Shown piece after piece: positions 22,509 to 33,399 of a DNA stretch of 64,000 nucleotides. This DNA is from Enhygromyxa salina. Its GTDB lineage: Bacteria > Myxococcota_A > Polyangia > Nannocystales > Nannocystaceae. The translations under genes and the position numbers were made by a program. Each line of letters begins with the position of its first letter. Within the stretch, counting starts at the first letter, position 1. The DNA lies in NCBI RefSeq assembly GCF_002994635.1, contig NZ_PVNL01000142.1, forward strand, positions 62,001 through 126,000, read 5' to 3'. Under the pieces are notes generated by a model. That model saw only the letters and a program-made list of their open reading frames with translations, ran no database searches and was not told the DNA's origin.

Positions 22509-25500
22509 ATGTTCCGGCCAACGATGGCGTCGCCCGCTCCGCAGACTTCGCCCGCCGAGCCGCTCGCCGAGCTCGACATCTTCGACCGCGACGCGCTGGC
22601 GCTCCTCGCATTCGTGGGCCGCCCACAAACGGCGACCCAATGGGGCGAGTGGGTCAACGACTGTCAGCTTCGTGACTCGCGGGTTCGGGAGGCGCAGATG
22701 GCCTTGATCGCGTCGCGCCTGGCTGCCCTCGGCGTCGTCGAGGAGAGCACCGAGCACAAGCGATCCGTCTACTACCCGACCACGACCGCCCCCAGCCTGG
22801 TGCTGCCCTGGTTGCACGAGCACAACCGGCTGTCACGCCTGTGGAAGACCTTCAGCGCGGTCTCGACCTCGCCGCCGCCGGGAAGCAAGCAGCGCACGAT
22901 GATGCGGCATGACTGGGACACGCAGATCGGCCGATTGATTGGCGAGCTGCGCGTGATGTTGACCCTCGGCAATCCCGATCGCGTCGACGCGATCCTGGTC
23001 CAGCTCGAGCAGTGGACCAAGTACCGCAATCTGTTCCCGCGGGTGCTGCTCGACGCGCTGGGTACGGAGCCGCCCGAGACCTGGATCGAGCAGCTGCCCG
23101 ACTCGGTGCTCGACGCGTACCTCGGCGGACTCGTCGAGTACAGCACGCTCCTGCTCTCGCAGCTCCCGCGGCAGCTTCCGGTGTGGGTCGAGGACTGCGC
23201 CAACCTCACGACCAAGCAGCACGTCGCGCGGCTGCTGGGGCTGCGCGGCCAAGCCGACGCGGTCGCCGAGCTGGGCAAGCTACCCAAGTGGACCACCGAA
23301 GGGGCCAACCTGCTCACCCGCTTCGCGCTCGGCGACTACGACGGCGCGGCCGATCTCGGCGACGCCACCGTCACCGCCATGAAGCGCAAGCACAAGGAGC
23401 TGCCCGACCTCGAGGGGCTGATCCACGCGCTCGTCCGCGCCGTGACCATGGAGTCGAACCCGGCCCGGGCGGCGGCGTTTCATGCCAGCCTCACGGACAA
23501 CAGCCGCGGGAAGGCGGGCTACGAGTCGTGTTACCTCGCGCTCGCGACGTTCGAGCAGGCCACCCGCAGCGCCACCCCCACGACCAAGCTGCCCGTCCGC
23601 CTGCGGATCGAGATCACCCTGGCGACCAGCTGGATCCAGCTGCTGGTTCGCTGCCTGTGCATTCACTGGCTCGGGCTGCCGCTGTCCAAGCACGCCGCGC
23701 ACGCGCGGCCGTGGCTGTCCCACTGGCGCGACACCGCCAACGCAAACGGCTACCCGGCCGTCGCCCATGAGCTCGGCGCCGTGATCACGCTGATCGACAA
23801 AGGCCAGCCCGCGCCGCTCAGCCTCGCGGCCCGCTACAAGCAACGCCAGCCGTGGGAGACGATCCTCGAGACCTTCGAGGCCTCGCTCGAGGTCGCGCAG
23901 ATCGACGCGTCCGCGGGCGCGAGCGACGGTGGGTTTCGCAAGCACGTGGTCTGGGAGGTCGCGCTCGGCCAGCACGCGGTCGACATCAAGGCCCGCCTGA
24001 TCACCAGCGCGCGGACCAGCAAGGGCCAGGCGCTGTCGGTGGCCAAGCTGATGTCTGGCGATCACGACTACTTGACCGACGCCGACCGCCGCGTGCTCGC
24101 GACCGTGCGCGAGTCGGGCTGGCGTGGCCACTATTCCGAGTCCGCGCTCGCCCACAACTGGGAGACGCTGCAGGCCTTGATCGATCACCCCCGGGTGCGG
24201 CGAACCAGCGGCGTTCCGCTGCGGGTCACCCGAGGTCAGCCGACCATTCGCACCCGGACCGAGGCCGGCACCACGATCCTCGAGCTGTCCCCGGCCAGCC
24301 TCGCGATTCACGAATTCACGATTGTCGAGGTCACCCCGGAGCACGTGGAGCTCTACGCGAAGAAGCCCGAGCTCGAGCGGATCTACGCGCTGTTCGCCGC
24401 GACCGGTCAGCTGAAGATCCCAAACGCCGGGCGCGCGCGGCTGCTCGACAGCCTCGCCGGACTCGCGACCAGCACCGAGCTCGTGATCGAGGGTGAGGAC
24501 AGCCTCACGGGACACAGCGTCGATCCCGATCCACGCGTGGTCATGCAGCTGCAGTGGAACGGCAAGACCTTCGTGGCCGCTGCCCAGGTCACGCCGCTCG
24601 GGCCCGACGGCCCCCACTTCGCGCCCGGCGACGGACCCGTCAAGCTCGTCAGCCGGGTCCACCAAAAGATGCTCGCGTGCACCCGCGACCCGGCCGAGGA
24701 GAACCGGCGGTTCGAGGCCATGCTCGCCGCCTGCCCGTGCCTGGACAGCCAGCCCGAAGACGACGGTCGCTGGTCGATCCACGATCTCGACACCGCGCTC
24801 GAGGTGTTGATCGAGCTCCACGCGCTCGGCGATGAGGTCACGCTGACCTGGCCGCAGCAGCGCAAGCTGACGATCCCCCGCGAGCTCACCAGCAAAGATC
24901 TTCGGGTCGCGGTCGAGTCCAAGCAAGACTGGCTGCGCGTCGACCTCGAGCTGAGCGTGGACGAGAGCCGAGTGCTCGGGTTCAAGCAGCTGATCGACAG
25001 CCGCCGCGGCAGCGGGCGCTTCGTGGCGATCGGTGACGACCAATTCTTGGCGCTGACCAGCGATCTTCGCAAGCGCATCGACGCGCTCGAGAACCTGGGC
25101 ACGCTCGAGAAGAAGTCGTCGTCGCTCGAGGTCCACCCGGTCACGCTGCCACTGATCGAGCAGATCATCGCCGACCCAGACGCGCTTCGGGCCGACGAGC
25201 AAGCCCGCGCACGGCTCGACAGCCTCAACAAGATCGCCGGCAAGACCCCCCGGCTGCCGCGCGGGTTTCAAGCCACGCTGCGCGACTACCAGAGCGAAGG
25301 CTTCAAGTGGATGGCGCGCCTGGCCGAGGCCGGGCTCGGGGCCGTCCTCGCCGACGACATGGGCCTCGGCAAGACCATCCAGGCGCTGGCGCTGCTGTGC
25401 CAACGCAGCAAGCGCGGCCCCGCCCTGGTCGTCGCGCCGACCTCGGTCGTCGGCAACTGGCTGAGCGAGGCCGAGCGCTTCGCCCCGCGGATGCGCTGCC

Positions 25501-26666
25501 ACCTGCTCGCCAGCGCCGATGATCGGGCCGCGCTGGTGGCCACGCTGCGCGGCGGTGACCTGCTGCTGTGCAGCTACGGGCTGCTGGTCAGCGAGGCCGC
25601 GGCCCTGGCCGAGCTGAGGTTTGGCACCGTCGTGTTCGACGAGGCCCACGCGCTCAAGAACTCGAGCTCGCAGCGGGCCAAGGCGGCCCACGCCCTGACC
25701 AGCGAATTTCGCCTCGCGCTCACGGGCACCCCGATCGAGAACCACCTCGGCGAGCTGTGGAGCGTGTTTCGGGCGACCGTTCCCGGGTTGCTCGCGAGTG
25801 AGAAGCGGTTCGAGCAGCGCTTTACCAGGCCGATCAGCCAAGGTCAGCGCGAGCGCGCTCGGCAGCTGCGCGCGATGGTCCGGCCGTTCATGCTGCGACG
25901 GACCAAGTCGCAGGTCCTGGACGAGCTGCCCGAGCGGACCGAGGTGACGATCCGGGTCAGCCCCGGGCCAGCGGAGAAGGCCTACTACGAGGCGCTGCGA
26001 CGCGACGCGATCGAGCAGACCAAGGGGATCACCGCCAGCGGGGCCAAGGGCGGCAAGTCGCGTCTGCGGATCCTCGCGTTGATCACCAAGCTGCGACAGG
26101 CCGCCGTCGATCCGCGCCTCGTCGACCCCGAGCACGGTCCGCCGGGGGCCAAGATCGAGGCGCTGATCCGGCGCTTGATCGACCTGCGCGACGAAGGCCA
26201 CCGCGCGCTGGTGTTCACCCAATTCCTGGGCAGCATGGCCGCGATCCACGAGCGCCTCGACAACGAGGGGATCCAGTACTTGGGCTTCGATGGCTCCACG
26301 CCCGCGGCGCAGCGCACCAAGGTCGTCGAAGCGTTTCAGGCTGGCGAGGCCGACGTGTTTGTCATGAGCCTCAAGGCCGGCGGGGTCGGGATCAACCTGA
26401 CGGGGGCCGACTATGTGATCCACCTCGACCCTTGGTGGAACCCGGCCGTCGAGGATCAGGCGACCGGTCGCGCCCATCGGATCGGGCAGCAGCGACCCGT
26501 CACCGTGTACCGGCTGGTGACCGCGGGCACGATCGAGGAGCAGATCCTGGAGCTGCATGGGCGCAAGCGTGATCTGGCTGACGACCTGCTAGCTGGTCTC
26601 GACAGCGCGAAGAAGCTCGATCTCGACGAGCTGCGTGCGCTGCTGCAGGGCGCGAGCTCGGCCTGA
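22509..26666 (+). CDS. SNF2-family DNA translocase/helicase with long unknown N-terminal region
   Basis: The protein has about 1385 residues. The C-terminal ~470 form a complete SWI2/SNF2 ATPase: LRDYQSEGFKWM, Walker A ADDMGLGKT (about residue 950), FDEAHALKN (motif II, about 1045), LTGTPIENHLGELW, then FMLRRTKSQVLDELP, and the helicase C lobe with LVFTQFLGS, SLKAGGVGINLT, DPWWNPAVEDQATGRAHRIGQ. The ~900 residues before it have no recognised motif; they look mostly helical early on, with a beta-rich part just before the ATPase, as in bacterial SNF2 proteins with RapA-like or SWIM-associated fronts. Such proteins move along DNA and strip bound proteins or RNA polymerase. I chose the ATG at 22509; another ATG at 22524 is equally possible. 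It stands alone on its strand until the lipoprotein gene 70 bases downstream. Confidence 0.88.
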   Translation: MFRPTMASPAPQTSPAEPLAELDIFDRDALALLAFVGRPQTATQWGEWVNDCQLRDSRVREAQMALIASRLAALGVVEESTEHKRSVYYPTTTAPSLVLPWLHEHNRLSRLWKTFSAVSTSPPPGSKQRTMMRHDWDTQIGRLIGELRVMLTLGNPDRVDAILVQLEQWTKYRNLFPRVLLDALGTEPPETWIEQLPDSVLDAYLGGLVEYSTLLLSQLPRQLPVWVEDCANLTTKQHVARLLGLRGQADAVAELGKLPKWTTEGANLLTRFALGDYDGAADLGDATVTAMKRKHKELPDLEGLIHALVRAVTMESNPARAAAFHASLTDNSRGKAGYESCYLALATFEQATRSATPTTKLPVRLRIEITLATSWIQLLVRCLCIHWLGLPLSKHAAHARPWLSHWRDTANANGYPAVAHELGAVITLIDKGQPAPLSLAARYKQRQPWETILETFEASLEVAQIDASAGASDGGFRKHVVWEVALGQHAVDIKARLITSARTSKGQALSVAKLMSGDHDYLTDADRRVLATVRESGWRGHYSESALAHNWETLQALIDHPRVRRTSGVPLRVTRGQPTIRTRTEAGTTILELSPASLAIHEFTIVEVTPEHVELYAKKPELERIYALFAATGQLKIPNAGRARLLDSLAGLATSTELVIEGEDSLTGHSVDPDPRVVMQLQWNGKTFVAAAQVTPLGPDGPHFAPGDGPVKLVSRVHQKMLACTRDPAEENRRFEAMLAACPCLDSQPEDDGRWSIHDLDTALEVLIELHALGDEVTLTWPQQRKLTIPRELTSKDLRVAVESKQDWLRVDLELSVDESRVLGFKQLIDSRRGSGRFVAIGDDQFLALTSDLRKRIDALENLGTLEKKSSSLEVHPVTLPLIEQIIADPDALRADEQARARLDSLNKIAGKTPRLPRGFQATLRDYQSEGFKWMARLAEAGLGAVLADDMGLGKTIQALALLCQRSKRGPALVVAPTSVVGNWLSEAERFAPRMRCHLLASADDRAALVATLRGGDLLLCSYGLLVSEAAALAELRFGTVVFDEAHALKNSSSQRAKAAHALTSEFRLALTGTPIENHLGELWSVFRATVPGLLASEKRFEQRFTRPISQGQRERARQLRAMVRPFMLRRTKSQVLDELPERTEVTIRVSPGPAEKAYYEALRRDAIEQTKGITASGAKGGKSRLRILALITKLRQAAVDPRLVDPEHGPPGAKIEALIRRLIDLRDEGHRALVFTQFLGSMAAIHERLDNEGIQYLGFDGSTPAAQRTKVVEAFQAGEADVFVMSLKAGGVGINLTGADYVIHLDPWWNPAVEDQATGRAHRIGQQRPVTVYRLVTAGTIEEQILELHGRKRDLADDLLAGLDSAKKLDLDELRALLQGASSA

Positions 26667-26736
26667 CTGGGCGGCTGCGGCGGGGGGGATACGCTGTCGG
26701 GTTTTCGTGCGAACCTGGCCCGACAGGATGGCTTCG

Positions 26737-27996
<1,260 letters not shown>

Positions 27997-28301
27997 CGGA
28001 ACGGGTCAGCGAGCGCCCCGCGAGACTCTGCGAACAATTCGTGAGAATGTGGCTCGACCCGAGACATCGAGTCGTCGGGCGATACATTCCCTACCAACTC
28101 GCGGTACCGAGCAAGGGGTAAGTGCGTTGTGGCATTCTCGAGCACGGCGTCGCTCACCTCGCGTGTAGTCGCTGCGGTCACTCGATCGTGGTGGCCTTTT
28201 CCTGCAAGCGCCGAGGATTTGCCCGTCGTGCCTCGGCCGGCGGATGTCGGACATCGCGGCTCACCTCGTCGACGAGGTGATGCCCAAAGTGCTCAGCAAA
28301 C
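27997..28301. other. Non-coding stretch between convergent lipoprotein genes
   Basis: These 305 bases separate two convergent genes. I see no gene with matching codon style. The one clear element is the 18-bp palindrome at 28262-28279, listed separately. Confidence 0.5.
28262..28279 (-). terminator. Perfect 18-bp palindrome past the propeller lipoprotein gene
   Basis: CACCTCGTCGACGAGGTG is a perfect palindrome that can fold into a 7-bp stem with a 4-base loop. It lies 23 bases beyond the stop codon at 28302 on the minus strand, the expected place for a terminator. There is no U-run; it could instead bind a dimeric protein. Confidence 0.4.
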
Positions 28302-29708
28302 TCACTGCGGCGAGGCACGAGTGCGATGGACGAGCAGCTCGCCGAGATCGGTGACCGTGTCGGCGCGCATGTTCGTGGCACCGGGCACCGCCTGGGTCCA
28401 GCGGTCGCCGATCTGTGCGGAGATGGTGTACGCCGCGAGGGGCAGATCAGTGATCTCGAACCGTCCGGCCTCGTTTGTCGTCGCCGACCAGCTTGGCTCG
28501 ACCCCGTCGCACAGCGAGCGTGGGCTCCCTGGCTCGTAGTTTGGGCCCGGCAACGCGCTGCAGACCTCGACCTCGATGCCGTGGACAGGCCCCTCGACGA
28601 ACAGAGTCCCCGAGATGCCGCCGCGTCGCTCGTGCCCCAGCTTGGGCGGCGGCGGCCCTTCGCCCTGGACGAGTATGTCCACAGACGGCCCAGACATGTC
28701 GTGGAGCCGGGCGATCGGGAGCTCCGTGATGCGGTTGTCGGCGTCGATGATCGTGAGGCCCTCCGCGGTCCCGACCCAGAGCCGGCCGCTGTCGTCGATC
28801 GCCACGCTGCGCGGCGCGACCCCCGTCCACTTGCCGGTCTTTCGCATGAGTCGTTGGGGCGCGCCGTGGGGCGCGTCGAGGGTCAGCCGCACGAGCCCAC
28901 ACCAGCTGCCGACGGCCGCGAGCTTGGCGTTGGGGCTGACGCTCAGCCAGGCGAGCTCGAAGCACTCGTCGAGTGGCAGCGAGTAGTGGGTCTGGTGATC
29001 GCCGCTGTAGCGAACCAACTCGCACGACTCGGTATCACACTTGGCCAGCAACATCATCGTTCGCTGCGCTGCCCGAGCCACGAGCTCGGGGGGGCTGGGC
29101 ATGTGGTTCACGGGCACGTCGACGGTTGTCCACTCGCCGTCGACCATGCGCTGGATCTGATTCCACACAATCCACGGTGCACCGTGTTCGTCGACCGCGA
29201 TGCCGCTGCCCATCGGCCCCTCGCCCCAGGCTGCGGGGACCGGCGTGACCTCCCAGGTGCCTGCCCAGCGCCCGATCTGGTGGCCCACGTCGAGCACCCA
29301 GAGATCGTTGGTGTGATTGCCGGCCATGCGCCAGGGGATGAACCCGGCGTCTTCGTCGAAGCGCACGACGGTGGTCGGCGCGCCGTCCTCCTCGAGCCGG
29401 TGGACCCCGGATGACGACAGCAGGTGCAGCTTGCCCTCGATGTCGGCCATGTGCTGGATCCGGTCGGGCGACGGGTAGTGCAGCCGCCAGCCCTCGGCGT
29501 CGATGACAAACACGCCGACACCCGCGACGTTGATGTAGGCCCGGTCCTGCGACGCGGCGACCGGCGCAGGAGCAGGAGCAGGAGCAGGAGTGGCCGTGCG
29601 CGGCGTCTCGCCGGCTGGCGCGGGCTTGGGCTCGCTTGCTTTGCAGGCGAACATGAGCCCGGCGACGAGGCAGGTCGCGACGAGGGGAGAGCAAGCGGCG
29701 TGGCGCAT
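28302..29708 (-). CDS. Lipoprotein with propeller-like domain and C-terminal carboxypeptidase-regulatory-like domain
   Basis: The protein has 468 residues. The signal peptide ends VAGLMFAC, a plausible lipobox, followed by an Ala-Pro repeat linker (about 34-50; the DNA is a GCAGGA-type repeat on the plus strand at 29570-29590). The main part has repeated short strands typical of a two-component-regulator-type propeller: LWVLDVGHQIGRWAG, then GIAVDEHGAPWIVW, then VAIDDSGRLWVGTAEGLTI. The last ~100 residues (GGISGTLFVEGPVHGIEVEVC, then SATTNEAGRFEITDLPLAAYTI, shown in part) match the carboxypeptidase regulatory-like fold. It would be an envelope protein of unknown role. It lies 192 bases past the stop of the ECF sigma gene on the same strand. 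Confidence 0.65.
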   Translation of the reverse strand: MRHAACSPLVATCLVAGLMFACKASEPKPAPAGETPRTATPAPAPAPAPVAASQDRAYINVAGVGVFVIDAEGWRLHYPSPDRIQHMADIEGKLHLLSSSGVHRLEEDGAPTTVVRFDEDAGFIPWRMAGNHTNDLWVLDVGHQIGRWAGTWEVTPVPAAWGEGPMGSGIAVDEHGAPWIVWNQIQRMVDGEWTTVDVPVNHMPSPPELVARAAQRTMMLLAKCDTESCELVRYSGDHQTHYSLPLDECFELAWLSVSPNAKLAAVGSWCGLVRLTLDAPHGAPQRLMRKTGKWTGVAPRSVAIDDSGRLWVGTAEGLTIIDADNRITELPIARLHDMSGPSVDILVQGEGPPPPKLGHERRGGISGTLFVEGPVHGIEVEVCSALPGPNYEPGSPRSLCDGVEPSWSATTNEAGRFEITDLPLAAYTISAQIGDRWTQAVPGATNMRADTVTDLGELLVHRTRASPQ

Positions 29709-29900
29709 GCCCAGGTTGTAGCGTCCTCAGTCGCCGCCTGCTTGCTCGAATTGACATGCGATGGCTTCCATCGCGCTCGCGCCCATCCCGGGATTTCAAG
29801 CGCTCTCGCGACGGAAGATGTTCGGCAAGCTCAGGTAAGGAGACGCTTCACGAAACTGAGCAGGCAACGTTGCGATAACTTCATGAGCGTTTTTACCCAT

Positions 29901-30527
29901 CTACCCAGCCGGCTCGACCACGTTGAGCCGCTCTCGCAAACTTCGAGCCCAGCCCTCGAGATCCTGATCCGAGCTCTCCGGCACCCCCGCGAACCGCTCG
30001 AGTCGCAGGTACTCCTTCTTGAGCGCGAGCTTGGCCCTGCGCAGTCGACTTCGCACTGTATCCTCGGGGATCGCCAGCACCTCCGCGAGCGCAGGTCCGC
30101 TGAGGCCCTCCCAATAGTAGAGCTCGAGCAGCTCCTGGTCCTTGAGCCGGATCTGTCGAAGCGCGTCGAGGAGCCGCTTTTCCGCCCGGTTGCGGGCCAG
30201 CACCGATGACGCCCCGGCCCCGAGGTCGGCGAGTGACAGCTCATCGACCGGGACGTCGCGGTCCCGATGTCGGCGACTCTCCCAATGCTGCAACAACAAA
30301 TGCCGCGCGATACCGCGCAAATAGGCCAAGAAGCTCGAGCGCCCCTCAAATCTCTCCTGCCCCTGTGCACACGCCTCGAAGGTGCGCTGAATTATGTCTT
30401 CGAGATCGGTGTCCACTTTGTTGACGAAGAACCTGCGGACCGTCTCGTAGTGGCGACCAAACAGCGTGCTCCCCGCTCGTCGGTCGCCCGCTCGCCAGGC
30501 CGCGAGTAGCTCGTCGTCGCTCACCAT
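29901..30527 (-). CDS. ECF-type RNA polymerase sigma factor
   Basis: The protein has 208 residues. Region 2: LLAAWRAGDRRAGSTLFGRHY, then DIIQRTFEACAQGQERFEGRSSF and LAYLRGIARHLLLQHW. Region 4: LLELYYWEGLSGPALAEVLAIPEDTVRSRLRRAK in parts, a clear helix-turn-helix. The ATG is at 30527. It diverges from a Ser/Thr kinase gene across 94 bases. The pairing of ECF sigma factor and kinase is common in myxobacteria and planctomycetes, where the kinase can replace an anti-sigma factor in control; that link is inference here. No anti-sigma factor is adjacent. Confidence 0.88.
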   Translation of the reverse strand: MVSDDELLAAWRAGDRRAGSTLFGRHYETVRRFFVNKVDTDLEDIIQRTFEACAQGQERFEGRSSFLAYLRGIARHLLLQHWESRRHRDRDVPVDELSLADLGAGASSVLARNRAEKRLLDALRQIRLKDQELLELYYWEGLSGPALAEVLAIPEDTVRSRLRRAKLALKKEYLRLERFAGVPESSDQDLEGWARSLRERLNVVEPAG

Positions 30528-30621
30528 CGCAACACTCTACCACCGACGCATGATAAAAAGGGACGGATCGAACCCGGCTACGCACTGCTCTTGCGTGCGA
30601 CCGGAACCGAACACGAGGCCC

Positions 30622-33399
30622 ATGGGCATCGACATCGACCCCGATAGCACGCCGTCGTTCGACCTGCCGGCGCCGACCGAGTCGCACGCCAGTCGCGCGA
30701 TGCGCTCGCGCATCGCCGAGCGCCTGTTCGACGAGGCCAGCCCTGCCCAGTCGATCGCCCACTACCAGGTCCTGCGTCGGGTTGGCTCGGGCGGGATGGG
30801 GGTCGTCTACGCGGCCCGAGACTCCAAGCTCGACAGGGTCGTCGCGATCAAGCTGGTCAAACGATCATCCATGGCCGGCGGAGGCCACGAGCGCTTGATC
30901 AGCGTGGCGCGGGCGCTCGCCAAGCTCTCGCACCCCAACATCGTTCAAGTGCATGAAGTCGGCGCCCACGAGGGTGACGTCTATATTGCGATGGAGTTTG
31001 TCGAGGGCCAGACGCTCAGTCACTGGCGTCGCCAGACCCGGCCATCGCTGAACAAGCTGCTGCAGGTGTTTGTGGCCGCCGGTCACGGCCTCGTCGCAGC
31101 CCACGAGGCGGGCATCATTCATCGTGACTTCAAGCCCAGCAACGTGCTGGTCGGGTCCAACGGTCGCGTGCGCGTCGTCGACTTCGGCCTCGCGTGTACG
31201 GCGATCGAGGGCGCGCCGACGACCACGGACCATGCGACGACCTCCGGCTCGCCCACGTCGAGCACCCGGGTCGTCGGGACGCCGGGCTACATCGCCCCGG
31301 AGCTATTTGCGGAGCGGCCCGCCGACGAGCGCAGCGATCAATTCGCGTTCTGTGTAGCCCTCTGCGAGGCGCTGAGCGGCCAACAACCCACCACTGGTGA
31401 GCTGCTTCGGGTGCGACCGCTGTGGCTGCGGCGCGCGCTCGAGCGTGGCCTCGCCGAAGATCCGGCGCAGCGCTGGCCAAGCATGGCCGGCCTGATCGCG
31501 ACCCTCGACCGCACCCGTCGCATCCGGCGTCGCGCTGGCGTCGTGCTGCTCGCGGCTGGGCTACTCGGCGGATTCGGCTTGGCACAGGCCATGAGCCCCA
31601 GCCGGGCCGATTGCAGCGAGATAGGCCGGGAGTTCGACGCCGTGTGGAACGACGAGCGCCGGGATCTGGTGAATGCCCACCTCGACGCTGGGGGCCCGGC
31701 GTGGACCAAGGCCGTCAGCAATCAACTCGAGCTCGCGTTCGCCGAGCAACGCGAAGCCTGGCTCGACGTGCGTGAGCGTGTGTGCAAGGGCTCGCTCGTC
31801 AACGATGAATCTGGCGATCTGCAGCTCGCCCACGCTTGCCTCGACCGGCACCTGCAGCGAATCGATAGTCTCGTCCAGTTCGTGTTGTCGGCGGACCCGC
31901 GGACGCTCGTCAACATCGACGATCAAATCGCTGAATTAGGTGATCCACGAGCGTGCGGCGACGGCTCGAGGCTGCTGGCGGCGCCTCCTCCTGGCGAACA
32001 CGTCGACGAGATTCGGCAGCTCGAGCTCGAGCTCGACAAGCTCGGCTTGCGGGTGGCGGGTGGCGACTTCACGACGGCCGTGTCGCAGAGCTCGCGCTTG
32101 CTCGAGCGTGCGCAAGCCGTGAACTATCCCCGGATCCTCGCCGAGGTGCTCGAGCTGCAGTCGGTGATCGCCAGCGAGCGTGGCGACGCACACAGCGCTG
32201 TGGCGGCCAGCATCGAGACCGCGCTCGCGGCCGAGTCCGCCGGCGACGACCTGCAGGTGTTCCTGGCCCGGCGGCGCCTGGTCGATCTGTACGCCGAAGA
32301 GCTCGACAATCTCGACGCCGCGAAGCTGTGGTACGCCCAGGCCCAGGCCAGCTTCGCGCGCCTGGGCTCGCCCGCGGTGTTGGAGGTCGCGCTGCTCGAC
32401 GCGAGCTCCGAGCTGGCCGTCGCCGCCGGGGAGCTCGAGCGCGCCCAGATCGAGCTCGAGCGCGCGCTCGAGCGCGCCCGCTTGCTCGACCCGGCGCACC
32501 GCCGCGTCGAGCAGCTCGAGCTCTCGCTCGCCAACCTGCTGGCTGATCGCGGTGATCACCCCGGCGCCCTCGCTCGCTATCGGTCGCTCGCCGAGCGGCA
32601 GGCTGCCCGACTCGGGGCCGACCATCCGAGCGTCGCCAAGATCGAGCACAACCTCGGGCTGCTCCACTTCGAGCTCGACGACCTCGACCAGGCGCAGGTG
32701 CACCTGGACCGGGCGCTCGACATCCAGACCCGTGCGTTCGGCGATGACGCTCCCCAGCTGCTGCCGACCCTCGCGCTGCTCGCCCAGGTCGCGCTGGGCC
32801 GCGACGATCCCGAGCAGAGCCTGACGATCGCCACGCGCATGATCCCGCTCGAGCACGCCGGCTTTCCGATCGAGGACGATCGCCACTTCAACGGCTCCCG
32901 CTTGCTCGCCAGGGCCTACATGGTCAAGCACGACTACGCGGCCGCGCTGGCGGTGGACGAGGCGCTGCTGACGGATCCGCCTTCGCAGATGCCCGCGGAG
33001 ATCCGCGCGGACCTCGAGCTCGAGCGCGGATGGTTGTTGTGCCGACTCGAGCGATGCATGGAAGCTCGGGCAGCCTTTGAATTTGCGGGCGCCTCGGCCG
33101 ACCCCGCCACGCAACAATGCGTGGCGCTGGGGCTGGCCGAGGTCGACCTCGCGCGAGGTGACGCGGACGCGGCGTGGGCGAGGCTCGAGGCGCTGGACGA
33201 GCTGCTGCCTGAAGATGCGTTCGATCCGGGGTTTCAGGCGGAGCTCCACGCGATCAGAGCGCTGACGCTCGCCCAGCGCTCGCCCGCGAGCGAAGCGCTC
33301 GACGCAGCGCTCGCGCTTGCTGCTAAACATATTGATAGCTTGCCACCTGATCTATCGAAGCACGTCGAGGCATTGCTCGACAGCCAGGATCAACAATGA
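30622..33399 (+). CDS. Membrane Ser/Thr protein kinase with TPR C-terminal region
   Basis: The protein has 925 residues. Kinase domain: GSGGMGVVY (about 56-63), ATP-binding Lys77 in VAIKLVK, HRDFKPSN (catalytic Asp169), DFGLA (187-191), GTPGYIAPE. One membrane helix lies at about 305-322 (GVVLLAAGLLGGFGLAQAM). The ~600-residue remainder holds TPR units (for example IEHNLGLLHFELDDLDQAQVHLDRAL, in part), so the layout is the same as the kinase at 7.4-9.9 kb. The ATG at 30622 is chosen over much earlier starts that would overlap the divergent sigma gene; GAGG lies just upstream. The last four bases overlap the start of the protease gene, so the two are probably translated together. Confidence 0.9.
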   Translation: MGIDIDPDSTPSFDLPAPTESHASRAMRSRIAERLFDEASPAQSIAHYQVLRRVGSGGMGVVYAARDSKLDRVVAIKLVKRSSMAGGGHERLISVARALAKLSHPNIVQVHEVGAHEGDVYIAMEFVEGQTLSHWRRQTRPSLNKLLQVFVAAGHGLVAAHEAGIIHRDFKPSNVLVGSNGRVRVVDFGLACTAIEGAPTTTDHATTSGSPTSSTRVVGTPGYIAPELFAERPADERSDQFAFCVALCEALSGQQPTTGELLRVRPLWLRRALERGLAEDPAQRWPSMAGLIATLDRTRRIRRRAGVVLLAAGLLGGFGLAQAMSPSRADCSEIGREFDAVWNDERRDLVNAHLDAGGPAWTKAVSNQLELAFAEQREAWLDVRERVCKGSLVNDESGDLQLAHACLDRHLQRIDSLVQFVLSADPRTLVNIDDQIAELGDPRACGDGSRLLAAPPPGEHVDEIRQLELELDKLGLRVAGGDFTTAVSQSSRLLERAQAVNYPRILAEVLELQSVIASERGDAHSAVAASIETALAAESAGDDLQVFLARRRLVDLYAEELDNLDAAKLWYAQAQASFARLGSPAVLEVALLDASSELAVAAGELERAQIELERALERARLLDPAHRRVEQLELSLANLLADRGDHPGALARYRSLAERQAARLGADHPSVAKIEHNLGLLHFELDDLDQAQVHLDRALDIQTRAFGDDAPQLLPTLALLAQVALGRDDPEQSLTIATRMIPLEHAGFPIEDDRHFNGSRLLARAYMVKHDYAAALAVDEALLTDPPSQMPAEIRADLELERGWLLCRLERCMEARAAFEFAGASADPATQQCVALGLAEVDLARGDADAAWARLEALDELLPEDAFDPGFQAELHAIRALTLAQRSPASEALDAALALAAKHIDSLPPDLSKHVEALLDSQDQQ

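Noticed and set aside
23280..26558. Minus-strand open frame of about 1090 codons opposite the SNF2 gene
   Set aside because: The SNF2 frame carries all helicase motifs; the opposite frame has only compositional bias.
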